A stretch of 64,000 bases of DNA from Anoxybacillus amylolyticus (GTDB lineage: Bacteria; Bacillota; Bacilli; Bacillales; Anoxybacillaceae), in contig NZ_CP015438.1 of assembly GCF_001634285.1 (NCBI RefSeq), forward strand, positions 244,501 to 308,500, read 5' to 3'. The notes below the pieces were generated by a model. It was not told the DNA's origin, ran no database searches, and worked only from the letters and a program-made list of their open reading frames with translations. How positions within the stretch are numbered: the first letter of the stretch is position 1; every line of letters begins with the position of its first letter. The position numbers were made by a program, and so were the translations under genes. Below are positions 1 through 9,258 of the stretch, in pieces.

Positions 1-122
1 CAATATTTCAATTGATGAATGGAAATGCCTTGCGCCTCGCACCATGCGGCCATCGTAAGTCCGCTGGTTCGGTACTCTTCCACGCGAGAAGTCCATTCCC
101 GGATCCGTTGCTCACGATCCAT
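1..122 (-). CDS. tnpA: IS66 TnpA (Orf1), partial: N-terminal part only
   Basis: This is the first 40 or so codons of the small IS66 accessory protein TnpA, read right to left from an ATG at 122 behind an AAAGGAGG ribosome site. It matches the start of the complete copy at 8596-8928. The gene leaves the window at position 1, so whether it is intact cannot be judged. In IS66 elements TnpA is a small helix-turn-helix-like protein needed with TnpB and TnpC for transposition. Confidence 0.8.
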   Translation of the reverse strand, partial: MDREQRIREWTSRVEEYRTSGLTMAAWCEAQGISIHQLKY

Positions 123-209
123 GAGATCTTGACCTCCTTTTTCATGTGCTTGAGGCCATTGTCTCATGAATGATGAATCGGATACAGGTGGGTTTTATTT
201 GACGCTTAC
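1..209 (-). mobile_element. IS66-family element, truncated by the window edge (copy 1)
   Basis: Positions 1-209 repeat 8807-9015 with no difference that I can see, and end in the same terminal inverted repeat (185-209). Only the tnpA-proximal end is inside the window; the rest lies to the left. The element breaks an IS21-type istA, whose reading frame resumes directly at 210. Confidence 0.9.
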
Positions 210-523
210 GTTTTATCAGCTACGATGGGGTTCGGTATGGAGTACCCTGGATGTATAGCGGCCGGGATGTCGATGTGCGGGATCTCAACGGAAGGATTGA
301 GATCCTTGTAAACGGGGTTCCGATTGCCATACACAAGAAGGTGCAACGATCCCGAGCGGTTATCCTGTGTCCAGGCCAGTATACGGGTCTTACGACCGCA
401 AACGGACACGCCCATTCCCGTCCACAAGCCAGACAAATTGCAGCGGACGATGTGGAAATCCGTTCGCTGGATGTGTATGAACGACTCGTGGAGGTGGGAG
501 TGTCAACGCCGGATTTGTTTTGA
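210..523 (+). pseudogene. istA: IS21 IstA transposase, C-terminal fragment (element A)
   Basis: From 212 the frame reads FISYDGVRYGVPW and matches the C-terminal domain of the intact IstA at 1340-2566, which has FVSWDGVRYGVPW. The catalytic DDE part is missing because IS66 copy 1 cuts the gene at 209/210. The last genuine codons end at 500. Beyond that the frame runs into the terminus of element B and stops by chance at 523. Before that insertion the protein would have ended about one codon further on, with TGA overlapping the istB start. The fragment cannot act as a transposase. Confidence 0.88.
497..500. repeat. 4-bp target duplication GGAG, left copy
   Basis: GGAG directly precedes the TGTCAACG terminus of element B and is repeated at 2677-2680 after its other terminus. 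IS21-family elements make short duplications, often 4 bp. Confidence 0.85.
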
Positions 524-566
524 CCCGTTTCGCCGGGTTAGTTTTGACCCACCCAGCGACGTTGAA

Positions 567-2566
<2,000 letters not shown>

Positions 2567-2676
2567 TTGGATTTCCCCCTTCGACAACATTCGCACGTTA
2601 TCGATGGGAGATATTCAACGCAGGTGGGTCAATTTCATTCCGGCGTTACTGGGTCAATTTTAACCCGGCGGTCACA

Positions 2677-2680
2677 GGAG
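2677..2680. repeat. 4-bp target duplication GGAG, right copy
   Basis: This second copy of the duplication flanking element B also serves as the ribosome-binding core (GGAG, 1 base before the ATGATG) of the istB of element A. Confidence 0.85.
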
Positions 2681-2681
2681 C

Positions 2682-3455
2682 ATGATGGAATTGGACCAAG
2701 CGCGCCAGCGGCTACAAGAACTGGGCCTCGAACGAGCAGCTCATATGTTGGATGCAGAGCTGGAAACCGCAATTCATGCCCAAAGTCCCTACCTTACGTT
2801 TTTAAATCGGCTCTTGGATGTCGAAATCTCCGAACGACAAAGGCGGAATCTGGAAGTCAGGACCAAGCTGGCGCATCTTCCGTACCGAAAAACACTTGAT
2901 GAGTTTGACTTTTCCTTTCAGCCCAGTGTCGATGAACGTCTGATCCGTGAATTGGGTACCATGGCATTTGTGGCCCGACATGAAAACGTGTTGCTATTAG
3001 GCCCTCCCGGCGTCGGAAAAAGCCACTTGGCAGTGGCTCTCGCCATAAAAGCAATTGAACTTGGGATTTCCGTATACTTCGTAAGCCTGACCTATATGAT
3101 CGAAGATCTTCGAAAGGCTTATATGGAGAACCGTCTGAACAAGCGGTTGCGAATCTACACAAGACCCAAAATTCTTGTGATTGACGAAATCGGGTATCAT
3201 CCTCTTGATGAACTGGCAGCGAATCTCTTATTTCAGGTGATCTGTGCCCGATATGAACGTGGAAGCATTGTGTTGACCAGCAACAAAAGCATCAGTCAAT
3301 GGGGTGAACTGCTTGGAGACGAAGTCTTGGCAACTGCGGTCGTAGACCGCCTCCTCCATCATTCTCACGTTATCAACATACGAGGAAACAGCTATCGCTT
3401 GAAAGAACGCATGCGGACAGGAATTGATCCAAGCCTGAATGCAATGAAAAAATAA
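2682..3455 (+). CDS. istB: IstB, ATP-binding helper of IS21 element A
   Basis: 257 residues with Walker [10 protein letters not shown], Walker B ILVIDEIGY and LTSNKS. It is the downstream gene of element A, separated from its istA by the 2.2-kb insertion of element B, so any translational coupling is lost. It starts at ATGATG; in the reconstructed element the istA stop TGA overlaps this start. The ORF itself is intact, but its partner istA is destroyed, so element A cannot move without help in trans. Confidence 0.92.
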   Translation: MMELDQARQRLQELGLERAAHMLDAELETAIHAQSPYLTFLNRLLDVEISERQRRNLEVRTKLAHLPYRKTLDEFDFSFQPSVDERLIRELGTMAFVARHENVLLLGPPGVGKSHLAVALAIKAIELGISVYFVSLTYMIEDLRKAYMENRLNKRLRIYTRPKILVIDEIGYHPLDELAANLLFQVICARYERGSIVLTSNKSISQWGELLGDEVLATAVVDRLLHHSHVINIRGNSYRLKERMRTGIDPSLNAMKK

Positions 3456-3520
3456 AAAATCGCCGGGGTGGGTCAATTTTAAAACGGCCAAAATGGTTCA
3501 ATTATAATCCGGCCTTGACA

Positions 3521-3838
3521 CTAACGAATAAAATGAGTTGTCAAGGATCCTGCTATCACACCAATAATTACAGACAGAAGAAATGACTTAAATATCTTCA
3601 TGCAGATAGCAACTATAATCCCTGCAACTATAACGGGAAATGATAATGAGATTTTACCGTTTTTAATATAGAACAACTGAGACGCTACGAGTGCGGATAT
3701 TGCTCCAGCTGGAACATAGTTTAAATACATTTGTACTCTACTATTTACTTGTCTCCCAATTAACGCTTCAATTCCCGCAATTCGGCTAATGTATGTTAAA
3801 ATAGCCAATATTATTATTAATAACCAATTATTCCACAT
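3521..3838 (-). CDS. azlD: AzlD-family small subunit of an amino acid exporter
   Basis: 105 residues, nearly all in hydrophobic segments, with the family sequence TYISRIAGIEALIGR near the N-terminus. AzlD pairs with AzlC to form a branched-chain amino acid exporter, known in B. subtilis from azaleucine resistance. The start lies inside the end of azlC (11-base overlap), as is usual for this pair. The TAG stop abuts the end of IS21 element A at 3520, so the element inserted right behind the coding region without shortening the protein to an unusual length. Confidence 0.85.
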   Translation of the reverse strand: MWNNWLLIIILAILTYISRIAGIEALIGRQVNSRVQMYLNYVPAGAISALVASQLFYIKNGKISLSFPVIVAGIIVAICMKIFKSFLLSVIIGVIAGSLTTHFIR

Positions 3839-4550
3839 TGGACTTTCGACTCCTTAAATAGCATCCAACGAACGGAGAAATGAAACCTGCGAGTAAAATG
3901 ACATAAGGCGACCCAGGTACAAAAATTTCATTTGCAATTGTAATTATTGCTCCTGTAAGTGCTGTTGCTATAATAGGTTTATCTTTTATTATTTGAGAAA
4001 GAATCGCAACGAAAGTCATGGGAAAGGCCAAATCCAGGCCTAAATCTTGGGTATTGATATGTCCTCCTATAATTGCACCGATAAATGATGTAGCCACCCA
4101 AGTTAAGTAAAAAACAATAGTAATTATTCCAAAATACAATGGATCGGGGCCAAAAGATTGAAATCGAGCAGTTCCTAATACAAAAGGCTCATCCGATACT
4201 CCAAAAGCTAACAGCCATCTCCATTTTTTTGCCGTGCTAATTCCTGAAGCTAATGTTGCACCATATAACAAGTTTCGTAAATTTAGCAAAACTGCGGTTC
4301 CAATAATACTAACTAAACCAGCACCGGCAGTATGCATTGCAATCGATATCATTTGCACCGAACCTGAAAAAACCAACGCTGACATTGCGACTGTACCTAA
4401 TACACCGAATCCAGCATGAATACCAAGTACTCCATAAGGTATTCCATATGTAGCAATACCAATTGCAAGAGGGAACGCATCACGGATCCCCTGTCGTATC
4501 GTATTATGTAATAAGATATTTTTATTGATTACTAAGTCGTTGCTTTTCAT
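3828..4550 (-). CDS. azlC: AzlC-family exporter large subunit (branched-chain amino acid type)
   Basis: 240 residues and about seven or eight membrane segments. It contains the AzlC-type stretch AMSALVFSGSVQ and NLRNLLYGA, plus SDEPF further on. With AzlD it should export hydrophobic amino acids or analogues across the membrane. Its ATG overlaps the TGA of the preceding SagB-type gene (ATGA) with AGAGGAG just upstream, so the two are translated together. That arrangement suggests the exporter handles the product of, or something controlled with, the flavin enzyme upstream. The actual substrate is inference. Confidence 0.85.
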   Translation of the reverse strand: MKSNDLVINKNILLHNTIRQGIRDAFPLAIGIATYGIPYGVLGIHAGFGVLGTVAMSALVFSGSVQMISIAMHTAGAGLVSIIGTAVLLNLRNLLYGATLASGISTAKKWRWLLAFGVSDEPFVLGTARFQSFGPDPLYFGIITIVFYLTWVATSFIGAIIGGHINTQDLGLDLAFPMTFVAILSQIIKDKPIIATALTGAIITIANEIFVPGSPYVILLAGFISPFVGCYLRSRKSNVE

Positions 4551-5644
4551 TCAAAACTCCTCTTTCTTTGATTTTTACTATCTCTTAATGAAACATGTTC
4601 CAGGATTTTTTCATCAAAACTTTTATTTTCGCCAATTCCAGCTCCCACAAAAAACAATGTACTTTCGCTTACTCCATCAATTCCAAGAAATGAATCCACT
4701 TCTCTATCATGAAAAGCACCGGTTAGCCAAGACTGGTATCCTAAACTTGTTGCACAAAGTTGGAATGTTTGTGATACGTGCCCAATATCAAGTAACACAT
4801 TCCTATACGCACGAGAATGACGATATTTCCACCAAGCCTTATCAAATCTAGCAGTTATAAAAATTCCCACAGATAACCCACGAGCATAATATTGGTGATA
4901 CAGTAATTCAATTAGCCTATCCTCTGATATTTCTTCTGTAAGAAGTGTAAGTTTATGGTCCATACGATAATGGTAAACTCCTGGATTTAGTCCATCAACA
5001 CGAAGCGCTAATACATAAGCTTCTTCTGGATGTAATCCTCCTCCCGATGGACTTGATTTCCGTATCCCTGTTGTAAGAAGTCCGTTTTCATTTAAATCCG
5101 ACCAATCACCGTGAATTGGTCCAAACGTCATGTATAGCAACGTTGATAAAGTATTTAGTGGCATGACACCCCCATTAAATACGCGGGAGGTTTTTCTATC
5201 CTTTAACGTCGATAATAATGTCTTGTTATTAAAAAGCGAATAGTCAGGATCTGGTAAATCAATGATATGACCTTGACGCTTAGTGAATAAATCAGGTTGT
5301 TCATTAATAATAGATTCACAGTATTCTAGATATTCTTCTACCCATGTATCGTAATCTGGGTTTTCGACTTTAGTAATCGGTATATTTTGTGTTCCTTTAT
5401 GAAAAATATGAGAAAGTACATCCCATCCCCAATCATCAATAATTGGAGGTTCTAATTGAACTATATTTGCTTCAATCAAATCTTTATCGATTGAACTATC
5501 ATCGACTCTTTCACCATTATTCAATTCCAATAAACGTTTTACATATCTAGGTTCTAAAGCAAATTGTTGATGATTGAAATAGTCCCAAACAATTACTTCC
5601 CCGTTTCTAAATAACATAAAAATATATGGATTAATATAAGCCAT
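4547..5644 (-). CDS. SagB/ThcOx-type flavin dehydrogenase (nitroreductase fold)
   Basis: 365 residues from the ATG at 5644, chosen for AAGGAG 7 bases upstream; a longer frame to 5698 has no ribosome site. The N-terminal 140 or so residues resemble the winged-helix region of SagB proteins. The nitroreductase-fold half begins near SRVFNGG and carries the family signature SSPSGGGLHPEEAYVLAL and VLLDIGHVSQTFQL. SagB-type enzymes bind FMN and oxidise azolines to azoles in thiazole/oxazole peptide maturation. No cyclodehydratase (YcaO) or E1-like gene is in the window, so the substrate is unknown. It is co-transcribed with azlCD and preceded by a 21-codon peptide gene. Confidence 0.87.
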   Translation of the reverse strand: MAYINPYIFMLFRNGEVIVWDYFNHQQFALEPRYVKRLLELNNGERVDDSSIDKDLIEANIVQLEPPIIDDWGWDVLSHIFHKGTQNIPITKVENPDYDTWVEEYLEYCESIINEQPDLFTKRQGHIIDLPDPDYSLFNNKTLLSTLKDRKTSRVFNGGVMPLNTLSTLLYMTFGPIHGDWSDLNENGLLTTGIRKSSPSGGGLHPEEAYVLALRVDGLNPGVYHYRMDHKLTLLTEEISEDRLIELLYHQYYARGLSVGIFITARFDKAWWKYRHSRAYRNVLLDIGHVSQTFQLCATSLGYQSWLTGAFHDREVDSFLGIDGVSESTLFFVGAGIGENKSFDEKILEHVSLRDSKNQRKRSFE

Positions 5645-5685
5645 AATAAAACTCCTTATATATTTAGTTAATTCAATGAAATTTT

Positions 5686-5713
5686 GGTGGCATCTCAATA
5701 ATGGGATGCCACC
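5686..5713 (-). promoter_or_regulatory. Stem-loop between the small peptide gene and the SagB-type gene
   Basis: GGTGGCATC (5686-5694) pairs with GATGCCACC (5705-5713): a 9-bp perfect stem with a 10-base loop, starting 7 bases after the peptide's stop codon. No T-run follows on the minus strand, so it is not a standard terminator. It may be an mRNA-stability or attenuation element that keeps the peptide transcript more abundant than the enzyme message. Confidence 0.7.
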
Positions 5714-5720
5714 GTTTAAA

Positions 5721-5786
5721 TTACTTACGTACGATTACAGGGAGCAGAGCGCAGAAATTTTTGCTTTCAAGCTGAATTTTTTTCAC
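5721..5786 (-). CDS. 21-residue peptide (candidate RiPP precursor or leader peptide)
   Basis: A GTG start at 5786 sits 8 bases behind a perfect AGGAGG (AGGAGGGG), the best ribosome site in this area. The peptide begins MKKIQLESKNF and ends CALLPVIVRK, with TAA at 5721-5723. It lies 78 bases before the SagB-type gene in the same transcript, between a consensus promoter and a stem-loop. Two readings fit: a substrate of the flavin enzyme (one Cys, one Ser), or a regulatory leader peptide whose Leu-Leu-Pro-Val-Ile-Val codons sense branched-chain amino acids, the likely cargo of AzlCD. I know no homologue. That it is translated is well supported; its role is not. Confidence 0.65.
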   Translation of the reverse strand: MKKIQLESKNFCALLPVIVRK

Positions 5787-5927
5787 AACAATCCCCTCCT
5801 ATCTTTACAAAGATTAATCCGCGGACAACTATATTATATATATAATTTCACAATCATGGTACATTTTATAAGTAAAAATATTTCGACAATTTCCTCCATT
5901 AACGCTTTAGTGTGTTGATTGAGTTTG

Positions 5928-5956
5928 ATTATATTGGAAACAATTTATACAGTCAA
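5928..5956 (-). promoter_or_regulatory. Sigma-A promoter of the peptide–sagB–azlCD operon
   Basis: On the minus strand TTGACT (5951-5956), a 17-base spacer, then TATAAT (5928-5933). Start of transcription is expected near 5921, giving a leader of about 135 bases before the peptide gene. Confidence 0.8.
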
Positions 5957-6541
5957 TACAAATAAGAATAATCGGGTATGTACCATTAAAAACGGGTTAG
6001 ACTCTCTAGCCTGAAATATAATGTTTTTGATTGGATCCTGTTTCCTATGCTAACAAGCAATGTGGTTAAAGAAGTGATATGGGTGATTATCAGTACAAAC
6101 GTACATTTTTATCCATGACAAGCGCCTTTCTTTGGATCGATGTACATTATCCATATAATCCGTAAATGCACTATTCATATCACCACTCTCACCCATATAT
6201 GCATTACCCGGATCCATTTCCTATCATCAGGATTACTAACTACGAAAAACCATTTGCTTTCCTACCGGAACCCTGGCAGTATGCTGACAAAACACCCTCT
6301 ATCTCACATAGCAGAGGGAATTTGTCTGCAATCCTAGTGGGTAATAAAAAATAAGAGCCATTTATCTCTGGCTCTTAAAGTACGCTTATTATATGAATGG
6401 TCTTCTAAAGAAAAAGGGTCTTCTGAAGAAAAAACAGTTGTGTCCGTATAATTGTGTAAAATTCATCTTTTAAAAATAGAAGAGCCATTTCTATTTCTCC
6501 TCGGTTAGAATGTAGTTGACGAGACAACATTCGGAAAGGAG
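5957..6541. other. Mostly non-coding stretch between the sagB promoter and IS66
   Basis: No convincing gene. Two adjacent plus-strand reading frames, 6077-6163 (28 codons) and 6166-6354 (62 codons), share His/Tyr/Pro-rich wording (HYPYNP, HYSYHHSHPY) and may be one broken gene; the second has no ribosome site. A hairpin with AAGAGCCA (6353-6360) and TGGCTCTT (6369-6376) is followed by a T-rich tail only on the minus strand. An AAATAGAA/TTCTATTT repeat lies at 6474-6495. Confidence 0.5.
6353..6376 (-). terminator. Hairpin with a U-rich tail on the minus strand
   Basis: An 8-bp stem, AAGAGCCA with TGGCTCTT, and on the minus strand ATTTTTTATT follows. No minus-strand gene to its right survives; the IS66 element lies there now. 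Confidence 0.5.
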
Positions 6542-6566
6542 GTAAACGTCAAATAACCCCCACCTG
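6542..6566. repeat. IS66 left terminal inverted repeat
   Basis: It begins GTAAACGTCAAATAA and ends CCCACCTG; 22 of 25 positions match the inverted copy at 8991-9015. Confidence 0.85.
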
Positions 6567-6596
6567 TTGATCCGATGAGGGCTTCGATAAAATAGG

Positions 6597-8180
6597 TTAC
6601 GATTGAGTTGTTCGACATACAAGCGGTAACGTTGGAGACCAAGGCAGCAGATTGTCCAGCGCTTCCGTATCTTTTGGATCTGCAAGCTGCGGAAGCTGCT
6701 CAAACAGATACTTCAAGTATTGGAACGGATTCAGTCCGTTCTCTTTCGCGGTCTCAATCACGCTGTAGATCGTCGCGCTGGCCTGTGCTCCGCGAGGCGA
6801 GTTGGCAAACAGCCAGTTCTTTCGTCCAATCACAAATGGCTTGATCGACCTTTCGCTGCGGTTGTTGTCGATCTCCAGACGACCATCCTGCAGGAAAGCC
6901 GTCAGTTTGTCCCATTGGTTCAAGCTGTACGCAATCGCCTGTCCGAGCAGACTTTTTGGCAGCGTTCGGGGCCGTTGCTTTTGAAGCCATGCCAAATAGG
7001 CCTCCAAGATGGGCTTGCTTCGCTCCATTCGGACGGCATAGCGTTCTTCCGGCGACGCGTCCCTAAGCCCTCGCTCAATCGCAAAGAGCTGGTTGCAAAA
7101 CTCCAGTCCCTGTCGGGCCGCCGTTTCGGTTTTCGGTTGTCCGGCAGGCATCGCCTTCAGCGCCTCGTCGAACTTGCGGCGCGCATGCGCCCAGCATCCA
7201 ACGAGGGTCACGCCCTGCACCTTATGGTAACCGGAATACCCGTCAACGTGCAGGTAGCCGCGAAATCCCGAAAGAAAGTTTCGCGGATGCTCCCCGTTTC
7301 GCGTCGGCTTGTAGTCGTACAGGACGATCGGCGGGCCCATGCGCCCGGTCCGATACAGCCACAAGTACGATTGCGTCTCGGCTGATTTGCCCGGCTCGCG
7401 CAGCACCTGCAGCGTCGTCTCATCTGCATGCAGAATGTCCTGCTTCAGCAGATGCTCACGCATGCGATCCGTTAGCAGCGACAGCCACTCGGCGCCGTAC
7501 ATCATCCAGTTGGCCAACGTCTGCCGGGAAATCGAAAGTCCCAGACGGGAAAATTGCTGCTCCTGCCGGTACAGCGGCTGGCTGTCCACATACTTCTGTG
7601 TCATCACATACGCCATACTCGAAGGAGAAGCGAGGCTGCCCGGATAGATGGGATTTGGCATCGGGGCCGTTACGATCGGCGTACGGATCTCCTCGCGCTC
7701 GCAGCGGCGGCAAGCATATACCTTGCGCACATGCTGCACCACTTTCACCTGCGCTGGAATAATCGCAATTTCATGACGCGTCTCGGAGCTCATTTCATGA
7801 AGGGGGTTGCCACAGCACGAGCAGACCCGTTCGTCTTCGTTCAACTCATACGTCACCGTCTCCACTGGCAGATGGTCCAGTTTGGCTGTGCGTGGACCGG
7901 CTGGTTTCCGGCGCTCGTACGTAATTTTCTCCATGGGCGGCTCTTCGCCTTTCGGCGTGGCAAGGACTTCTGCTTCGTTGAACAGATCCAACTCCAACTG
8001 GTTCGGATCCGTCTTCTCGCTGGAGGCGCCGAAGCGCTTTTTTTGCGCGAGGCGGAACTGTTCTTCGTACCATTTGAGTTTGGCCGACAGTTCGGCAACC
8101 TGCTGTTCCAGCCTGGCAACCTGAGCCTCATATTCTTCCGTTGTAAGGGTAGGGGTGAGAGCGTTCGTTTTCTTTTCCAT
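6597..8180 (-). CDS. tnpC: IS66 transposase TnpC
   Basis: 527 residues, full length for the family. The order is an N-terminal leucine-zipper-like helix, a zinc-finger-type CSCCGN...CRRCE region (about residues 120-170), the DDE core with HADETT and HVDGYSGYH, and the C-terminal DNNRSERSIKPF box that supplies the catalytic Glu. It cuts and joins the element's ends, with TnpA and TnpB assisting. It sits 65 bases downstream of tnpB. The frame is intact. Confidence 0.96.
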   Translation of the reverse strand: MEKKTNALTPTLTTEEYEAQVARLEQQVAELSAKLKWYEEQFRLAQKKRFGASSEKTDPNQLELDLFNEAEVLATPKGEEPPMEKITYERRKPAGPRTAKLDHLPVETVTYELNEDERVCSCCGNPLHEMSSETRHEIAIIPAQVKVVQHVRKVYACRRCEREEIRTPIVTAPMPNPIYPGSLASPSSMAYVMTQKYVDSQPLYRQEQQFSRLGLSISRQTLANWMMYGAEWLSLLTDRMREHLLKQDILHADETTLQVLREPGKSAETQSYLWLYRTGRMGPPIVLYDYKPTRNGEHPRNFLSGFRGYLHVDGYSGYHKVQGVTLVGCWAHARRKFDEALKAMPAGQPKTETAARQGLEFCNQLFAIERGLRDASPEERYAVRMERSKPILEAYLAWLQKQRPRTLPKSLLGQAIAYSLNQWDKLTAFLQDGRLEIDNNRSERSIKPFVIGRKNWLFANSPRGAQASATIYSVIETAKENGLNPFQYLKYLFEQLPQLADPKDTEALDNLLPWSPTLPLVCRTTQS

Positions 8181-8245
8181 ACCGATTCATTTCTACACCG
8201 ATCCCCGGATTCCTTGTGGTCAATGGGCTGACAGGGTGAATTGTT

Positions 8246-8602
8246 TCAAATGACATACTTTGCCCGAACGGCAGGATGCGCCTGCTGTTGTTCCAGCGAC
8301 AGGCCGTCCAGTAGCCATCGTAATTCGCGGCCGCTCATCTCAAGCGGCCGTGCGGATGGAGCCATCGGCCACGGAAACCTCCCGCGCTCCAATCGGCGGT
8401 AGAAGAGCCAGAAGCCGTTGTGGTCCCAGAACAGAATCTTTACTTTGTCCCGTTGCCGGTTGCAGAAGACAAACAGCGCGGGAGAGAACGGATCCAGCTC
8501 GAATCCTTCCTGCACCAGGGCGGCCAACCCGTCGATCGATTTGCGGAGATCGGTGCTGCCGCAGGCAAGATAGACGCGGATCGAATTCGGAATGCTTAGC
8601 AT
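8246..8602 (-). CDS. tnpB: IS66 TnpB (Orf2)
   Basis: 118 residues with the IS66 Orf2 signature: GSTDLRKSIDGLAALV near the N-terminus, then FVFCNRQRDKVKILFWDHNG. It is needed for IS66 transposition, but its biochemical role is not settled. It overlaps the end of tnpA by 7 bases, which suggests translational coupling. Intact. Confidence 0.95.
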   Translation of the reverse strand: MLSIPNSIRVYLACGSTDLRKSIDGLAALVQEGFELDPFSPALFVFCNRQRDKVKILFWDHNGFWLFYRRLERGRFPWPMAPSARPLEMSGRELRWLLDGLSLEQQQAHPAVRAKYVI

Positions 8603-8928
8603 AAGGGCATCAAGGTCTGAACAACCTGACGGAGAAGTTGGGGATCAAAACCGTTTGCGACCTCGATGGATACCTGGCCGATCCGAATGACAACCCCTGG
8701 ATCCGGGTTCTGGTTTTCAGGGGAGGATGTCACGGTCACTGGTACCCAACCCATGGTAGAAGCATTTGTCCGACTCGAATCGGATAGCCGTTTCAAACGA
8801 TTCAGCCAATATTTCAATTGATGAATGGAAATGCCTTGCGCCTCGCACCATGCGGCCATCGTAAGTCCGCTGGTTCGGTACTCTTCCACGCGAGAAGTCC
8901 ATTCCCGGATCCGTTGCTCACGATCCAT
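8596..8928 (-). CDS. tnpA: IS66 TnpA (Orf1)
   Basis: 110 residues. The start at 8928 is chosen for AAAGGAGG about 9 bases upstream; a frame open to 8973 lacks such a site. The N-terminal part (REWTSRVEEYRTSGLTMAAWCEAQGI) is a helix-turn-helix of the type seen in IS66 Orf1 proteins. First gene of the element, overlapping tnpB. Its first third matches 1-122. Confidence 0.92.
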   Translation of the reverse strand: MDREQRIREWTSRVEEYRTSGLTMAAWCEAQGISIHQLKYWLNRLKRLSDSSRTNASTMGWVPVTVTSSPENQNPDPGVVIRIGQVSIEVANGFDPQLLRQVVQTLMPLC

Positions 8929-8990
8929 GAGATCTTGACCTCCTTTTTCATGTGCTTGAGGCCATTGTCTCATGAATGATGAATCGGATA

Positions 8991-9015
8991 CAGGTGGGTT
9001 TTATTTGACGCTTAC
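8991..9015. repeat. IS66 right terminal inverted repeat
   Basis: It begins CAGGTGGGTTTTATTTG and ends GCTTAC; the inverted partner is at 6542-6566. An identical copy at 185-209 belongs to IS66 copy 1. Confidence 0.85.
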
Positions 9016-9121
9016 TAATACTGGTCTTGTAACATCATTTTACCCTATCAACTGGTACGGTGAACCGTATCATAAATAACTCTTCCCTTTCGTGCTTTTT
9101 TAAATCGAATCAGGGAAAGTA

Positions 9122-9151
9122 TTGTACATTTTCCGCTAAATTTTTTATAAT
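9122..9151 (+). promoter_or_regulatory. Likely promoter of the DUF1611–racemase operon
   Basis: TTGTAC (9122-9127), an 18-base spacer, TATAAT (9146-9151), about 105 bases before the first gene. Confidence 0.5.
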
Positions 9152-9176
9152 TATTAATAGAATAACCATTTTTATG

Positions 9177-9217
9177 AAAGAACATCTTTCCTAAATAAGG
9201 ATTAAGGTGTTCTTTTT
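9177..9217 (+). terminator. Hairpin with T-run in the leader of the DUF1611 gene
   Basis: AAAGAACATC (9177-9186) pairs with GGTGTTCTTT (9206-9215), followed by T's. It lies between the predicted promoter and the first gene, so it may be an attenuator, or the terminator of a gene removed when IS66 arrived. Confidence 0.5.
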
Positions 9218-9258
9218 CGTGGAAAAAATTGATTTCACATGAAATGGAGGGGTTTCTG

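Larger units (their letters stand above)
6542..9015 (-). mobile_element. IS66-family element, complete (copy 2, 2474 bp)
   Basis: It carries tnpA, tnpB and tnpC on the minus strand, bounded by 25-bp terminal inverted repeats at 6542-6566 and 8991-9015 that differ at three positions. Copy 1 at the window's left edge matches it over the shared 209 bases. IS66 elements normally make 8-bp target duplications, but the flanks here (GAAAGGAG left, TAATACTG right) do not match. That suggests rearrangement or recombination between copies after insertion. Confidence 0.93.

Noticed and set aside
4547-5698. Longer start of the SagB-type gene at 5698
   Set aside because: It would run through the stem-loop; AAGGAG supports ATG 5644.
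5676-5918. 80-codon plus-strand frame over the sagB leader
   Set aside because: It covers the minus-strand promoter, peptide gene and stem-loop and has no ribosome site.
6720-7385. Plus-strand frames opposite IS66 tnpC, also 7554-8231
   Set aside because: No start signals, sequence low in known patterns, and fully antisense to an intact transposase.
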